Positions 34,553 to 37,643 of a stretch of DNA of 37,643 nucleotides are shown piece by piece (positions within the stretch are counted from its first letter, which is position 1; every line of letters starts with the position of its first letter). This DNA is from Nemertoderma westbladi (lineage: Eukaryota > Xenacoelomorpha > Nemertodermatida > Nemertodermatidae): contig JAUCBJ010004829.1 in NCBI GenBank assembly GCA_032718475.1, forward strand, positions 1 through 37,643, in the 5' to 3' direction. Made by a program: the position numbers and the translations under genes. The notes under the pieces were generated by a model. That model worked only from the letters and a program-made list of their open reading frames with translations, was not told where the DNA came from and searched no databases.

Positions 34553-36252
34553 CAAACACCAAGGTTAAGGCTGAATCACCAGCCGATCGCATCAATGGTT
34601 GGAAAGCCCACTTTGAAAAGCTCCTCAATAATGACAGGGTATTGCCTGATAACTTTATAGAAGTAAAAGTGTCTGAGTCTGTACTCCCAGATATTCCCAT
34701 TGGCGATATCTCCTTTGCAGAAGTGAAGGCTGCTGCAAAGAGCATTAAGACCAATCGTGCCAGTGGAGTAGATGGTGTTCCCCCTGAGGTCTTTAAAATA
34801 CCTGAGTGTTTAAAGCTCATCTATCCCATCATAGTAGACATGTACCGAACAACAAGAGTCCCACAAGAAATGAAAACAAATAAGTTGGTGCCAGTTCCCA
34901 AGAAGGGCAACCTAACACTCTATGGTTCTTTTCGGGGAATCTCATTGATCTCGATTGCTGCAAAGCTATACAATAGGATTCTATTAAATCGCATCAGGGA
35001 TCCCATTGAGAGACTGCTCCGTGGAAATCAGAATGGGTTCCGTAAAGGTCGTGGGACCATGGAGCCCATTTTGGCACTTAGAAGGATAATTGAAGAATTA
35101 TCAAAAAAGAAAGACAGGCATCTGGCTGTTATCTTTGTTGACTTCTTCAAGGCCTTTGATTCAGTCTCTCGCTCACGTATGTTCAGCATACTTTCATTAT
35201 ATGGGATTCCTGATGAAATTATTGCAGCAATCAGATCAGTATACGATGGTTCGACAACATTTGTGTCTACTGTTGACGGTGACACAGAACCATTTGAAGT
35301 GTTATGGGGCGTCCTCCAAGGAGACACACTTGCACCATTCTTGTTCATTATTGTGGTTGACTATGTTCTACGCATGTCCTTAGATCATCATAATGATGAT
35401 GGGGTGATGATAACTCCACCTACTGGCTCCAGAAGTCGAGGAAATCCTGCCAAGTACCTAACTGATCTAGACTTTGCTGATGACTTAGGAGTACTCTCAG
35501 AATCATTAGAGGGAGCCCAACGGCTCCTCAGCTCATTAGAACATGCTGCTTCTAGTGTTGGTCTTTTTATTAACTCCAGAAAGACCAAAATTCTGACTGT
35601 TAACTTTGAAAGTCCTCAGCAAGTCTCTGATCGGATGAGCATAAGCTCAAAGGATGGTATGCTTGAGCATGTGGACGACTTCTGTTACCTGGGATCATGG
35701 ATCCGGAAGTCAGGTGAGGACCTTCGAATACGTAAGGGAAAGGCATGGACAGCCTTGAATAGGCTTTCCAGGATTTGGAAATCACCGAGAATTAATCGGA
35801 AACTTAAGGTCCGATTATTTAGAGCAGCAGTAGTTCCAGTACTCCTCTACGGGAGTCCATGCTGGGCTCTAACTGCTGAGGACACCAAATCTCTGGATGG
35901 CACATTCACAAGAATGCTACGCCGGGTTCATTGTGTCAAGTACAATGCACACATCTCCAACCAGACACTATATAACATTGGAGGTGTCTCATTGGTTCCC
36001 CCAAGCTTGACACTAGAACAAAATCGCCTCCGCTTTGCAGGACATTGCTTTCGCCGTGAGGACCAGCCAGTGCATAATCTTGTACTTTGGCAGCCTCATG
36101 GAGTGAATAAGCATGGTGGACAGCCCATGACTTTCTTGAGACGCATCTTAAAGGACACTGGCCTTAAAGATGCGGATGATCTAGCAAATGTCATGGGTGA
36201 TAGGGAGTTGTGGCGGTGCAATTTTGTTGACAAGCCGGCACAGCATTCTTAA

Positions 36253-36290
36253 AAATGCAGCTGCAATGCAGCATGCCGATCCTAGTAGTA
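36253..36290 (+). other. Short LINE 3' UTR with palindrome and (TAG)n tail
   Basis: After the stop there are only 38 bp. They include the 10-bp palindrome tgcagctgca (36257-36266), a nearby second tgcagcatgc, and a final tagtagta. A very short 3' UTR with a simple-repeat end fits RTE-like elements. Confidence 0.7.
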
Positions 36291-36855
36291 GTATATTTGT
36301 ATATACTCTAGACTCTGTATATTTGTATATACTCTAGACTCTCTGTATATTTGTATATACTCTAGACTCTGTATATTTGTATATACTCTAGACGCTCTGT
36401 GTAGTGGAAATATACTCTTGACTCTCTGTATATTTGTATATACTCTAGACTCTCAGTATATTTGTATATACTCTAGACTCTCTGTATATTTGTATATACT
36501 CTAGACTCTGTATATTTGTATATACTCTAGACTCTCTGTATATTTGTATATACTCTTGACTCTCTGTATATTTGTATATACTCTAGACTCTCTGTATATT
36601 TGTATATACTCTTGACTCTCTGTATATTTGTATATACTCTAGACTCTGTATATTTGTATATACTCTAGACTCTCTGTATATTTGTATATACTCTTGACTC
36701 TCTGTATATTTGTATATACTCTAGACTCTCTGTATATTTGTATATACTCTAGACGCTCTGTATATTTGTATATACTCTAGACTCTCTGAATATTTGTATA
36801 TACTCTAGACGCTCTGTATATTTGTATTTAATTTACTCTGTATATTTGTACTCTA
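36291..36855. repeat. Right part of the 28-bp satellite array
   Basis: Same monomer family, resuming directly after the LINE insert. One unit near 36400 is disrupted (gtagtggaaatatactc). The last units show edge-type variation such as ctgaatatttg (36787) and gacgctctgtatatttg. The final units are the aatttact and gtactcta forms, and the array stops at about 36855. Confidence 0.95.
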
Positions 36856-37605
36856 CCTTTTTCTCAGTTTGTCGATTTTGGCTTTTTTCATCACTAAATT
36901 CCCGAACTACTTTTTATTTTTTGCACAATTGTCATCAAACATATACCAAAATTTTCAGCAGGTTTATGGCTACAGTCGTGAGTATTGTGTAAAACAAGGC
37001 AATTTGGATGTTCTAGAACCGATTTTGTAACTGTTACCCTTGTTGCGCAAAATATAGTCAGATCGTACTAAAACCCCCATAAATACTTCAAAAACAATAA
37101 TTTCAAGCTGCAATTTTAATAAAAGATGGTCTAAATATCTCTGCCCATTGTGCCAAACTCATGGACTGAGAACTTAAACCCGTTGGTATTACTGATCCTT
37201 AAATAATATATATTTTACATTATAAAAGCGTCAAAATATATACAATTTTGAAAAAACCGACCTGCACAAAAAGTGCCATATTACAAACGGATTTACGATA
37301 TTTACGATTTACTGTGTTGACCATACTCAGTGTTCATTATAGTAAAAGATCACAGATCATTTTGTTAAAGTTTCAGAATAGTAGCTTCATAAATAAAAAT
37401 AATAGACCTGGGGTAATGGTCCTCTGTTAGGACATGTATTTTACGTATTAATTATTTTACGAAGTTAAATAACAACTGATGACCCAGTAGTTGCATGCAT
37501 TGAGTGATCAGCTGGTCGACGGTTTCGCCATTCAAATGATGACCGAAATGTAATTAATAAAATTTAGAAATTCGAAATTAATAAAATTAATTTAAGAAAT
37601 TCTTT
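36856..37605. other. AT-rich non-repetitive flank, no gene recognised
   Basis: About 750 bp of AT-rich DNA with homopolymer T and A runs. A 60-codon ORF at 37248-37430 has no supporting motif and is not called. No hallmark of a transposon end or RNA gene was seen. If the splice donor at 37606 is real, this stretch is intronic on the minus strand. Confidence 0.5.
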
Positions 37606-37643
37606 ACTTACCGAGGTACATTTTTTTCCATAGAAACCACGCG
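37606..37643 (-). other. Possible exon end with consensus 5' splice donor
   Basis: On the minus strand the window edge reads into ATGGAAAAAAATGTACCTCG and then GTAAGTAAAG. GTAAGT is the ideal metazoan donor, here at 37606-37611. The preceding ATG would give MEKNVPR in frame before the junction at 37612. This could be a first coding exon, but only 32 bases are visible, so the evidence is limited to the donor and one ATG. Confidence 0.3.

Larger units (their letters stand above)
34486..36252 (+). pseudogene. Non-LTR reverse transcriptase, N-terminally truncated, otherwise intact
   Basis: The frame is open from 34486, after an array TAG, to TAA at 36250-36252. The element part begins at about 34501. 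Numbered from the TTG codon at 34642, conserved parts are RASGVDGVPPEVF (39-51), VPVPKKGN with SFRGISLIS (83-104), motif A VDFFKAFD (166-173, catalytic Asp167), motif B GVLQGDTLAPFLF (223-235), motif C FADD (278-281, catalytic Asp280 and Asp281), GLFINSRKTK (307-316) and YLGSWI (349-354). A C-terminal region with LLYGSPCWALT and RLRFAGHCFRR follows. The pattern is that of RTE-like LINEs. All catalytic residues are present and no stop or frameshift is seen, so the copy is young. The first in-frame ATG is at residue 67, so no natural start remains and it is probably not functional. An opposite-strand ORF at 34482-34820 is a shadow. Confidence 0.9.
34500..36290 (+). mobile_element. 5'-truncated RTE-like LINE inserted in the satellite
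   Basis: The insert is non-repetitive and much less AT-rich than the array. It starts at 34500 in the linker upstream of the reverse transcriptase, so the endonuclease domain is missing. It ends after a 3' UTR of about 38 bp in cctagtagtagta, a short (TAG)n tail. The flanking array carries gtatatttg on both sides (34491-34499 and 36291-36299), where an uninterrupted array would have it once. All of this fits target-primed reverse transcription into the satellite. Confidence 0.88.

Noticed and set aside
34482-35785. Minus-strand ORFs (112, 106, 66 and 61 codons) and a plus-strand 97-codon ORF
   Set aside because: They are shadows in other frames of the RTE-like reverse transcriptase.
5365-36855. 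Telomeric repeat
   Set aside because: The monomer is 28 bp and AT-rich, with no TTAGGG-like G-rich strand. A subtelomeric position is possible but not shown.
37248-37430. 60-codon ORF right of the array
   Set aside because: It has no recognisable motif, low-complexity AT-driven composition and no splice or promoter support.

Overview
The window is eukaryotic and very probably from an invertebrate animal. It holds no operon or other bacterial-style gene layout. Its recognisable coding remnants are metazoan retroelements: a LINE ORF1 with coiled coil and RRM-like domain, a CR1/L2/Rex-type reverse-transcriptase tail with the 3' hairpin and (TTA)n end common in marine invertebrates, a BEL/Pao pol C-terminus, and an RTE-like reverse transcriptase. 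The species cannot be fixed from sequence alone. No host gene can be named with confidence.

Layout. Positions 1-892 are a composite tandem repeat: a core of about 77 bp, some copies followed by a tail of about 54 bp. Positions 947-1702 (minus) encode an intact LINE ORF1 with no ORF2 beside it. Positions 1954-2770 (minus) hold an unrecognised 230-residue ORF overlapped by a small ORF with one hydrophobic segment. Positions 3513-4110 are a 5'-truncated, decayed CR1-like LINE 3' end. Positions 4188-4544 carry a diverged 137-bp direct repeat, a perfect 22-bp palindrome and a 25-bp tandem duplication. Positions 4560-5361 are AT-rich DNA, possibly an LTR, followed by the C-terminal end of a BEL/Pao pol gene (DUF5641-like, minus strand).

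The dominant feature is a tandem array from 5365 to 34499 that resumes at 36291-36855. It is a satellite with a 28-bp monomer (variants of 26 and 24 bp), roughly one thousand monomers. Almost every monomer contains the 16-bp dyad gtatatttgtatatac, a 6-bp stem around a TTGT loop, followed by a segment that in many units carries the palindrome tctaga. The array is a mosaic of large blocks. Diagnostic variants recur at constant offsets (5,074 bp, 6,252 bp, 2,568 bp and 16,488 bp between particular blocks). This indicates recent kilobase-scale duplication on top of older monomer amplification. Every ORF inside the array is a by-product of the repeat and none is annotated as a gene.

An RTE-like reverse transcriptase fragment (34500-36290, plus strand) has inserted into the array near its right end. 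It is 5'-truncated but uninterrupted over about 580 codons. It is flanked by a 9-bp duplication of array sequence and ends in a short (TAG)n tail. Its 5' junction carries three copies of a 17-18 bp unit. To the right of the array is AT-rich non-repetitive DNA. The last 32 bases may be the end of a minus-strand exon, because a consensus splice donor lies at 37606-37611.

The genes do not form a pathway. The window is best read as a retroelement-rich, satellite-dominated region, perhaps heterochromatin, a chromosome edge or a centromere-flanking region. The recognised coding remnants are all retroelement-derived and none is a complete element.
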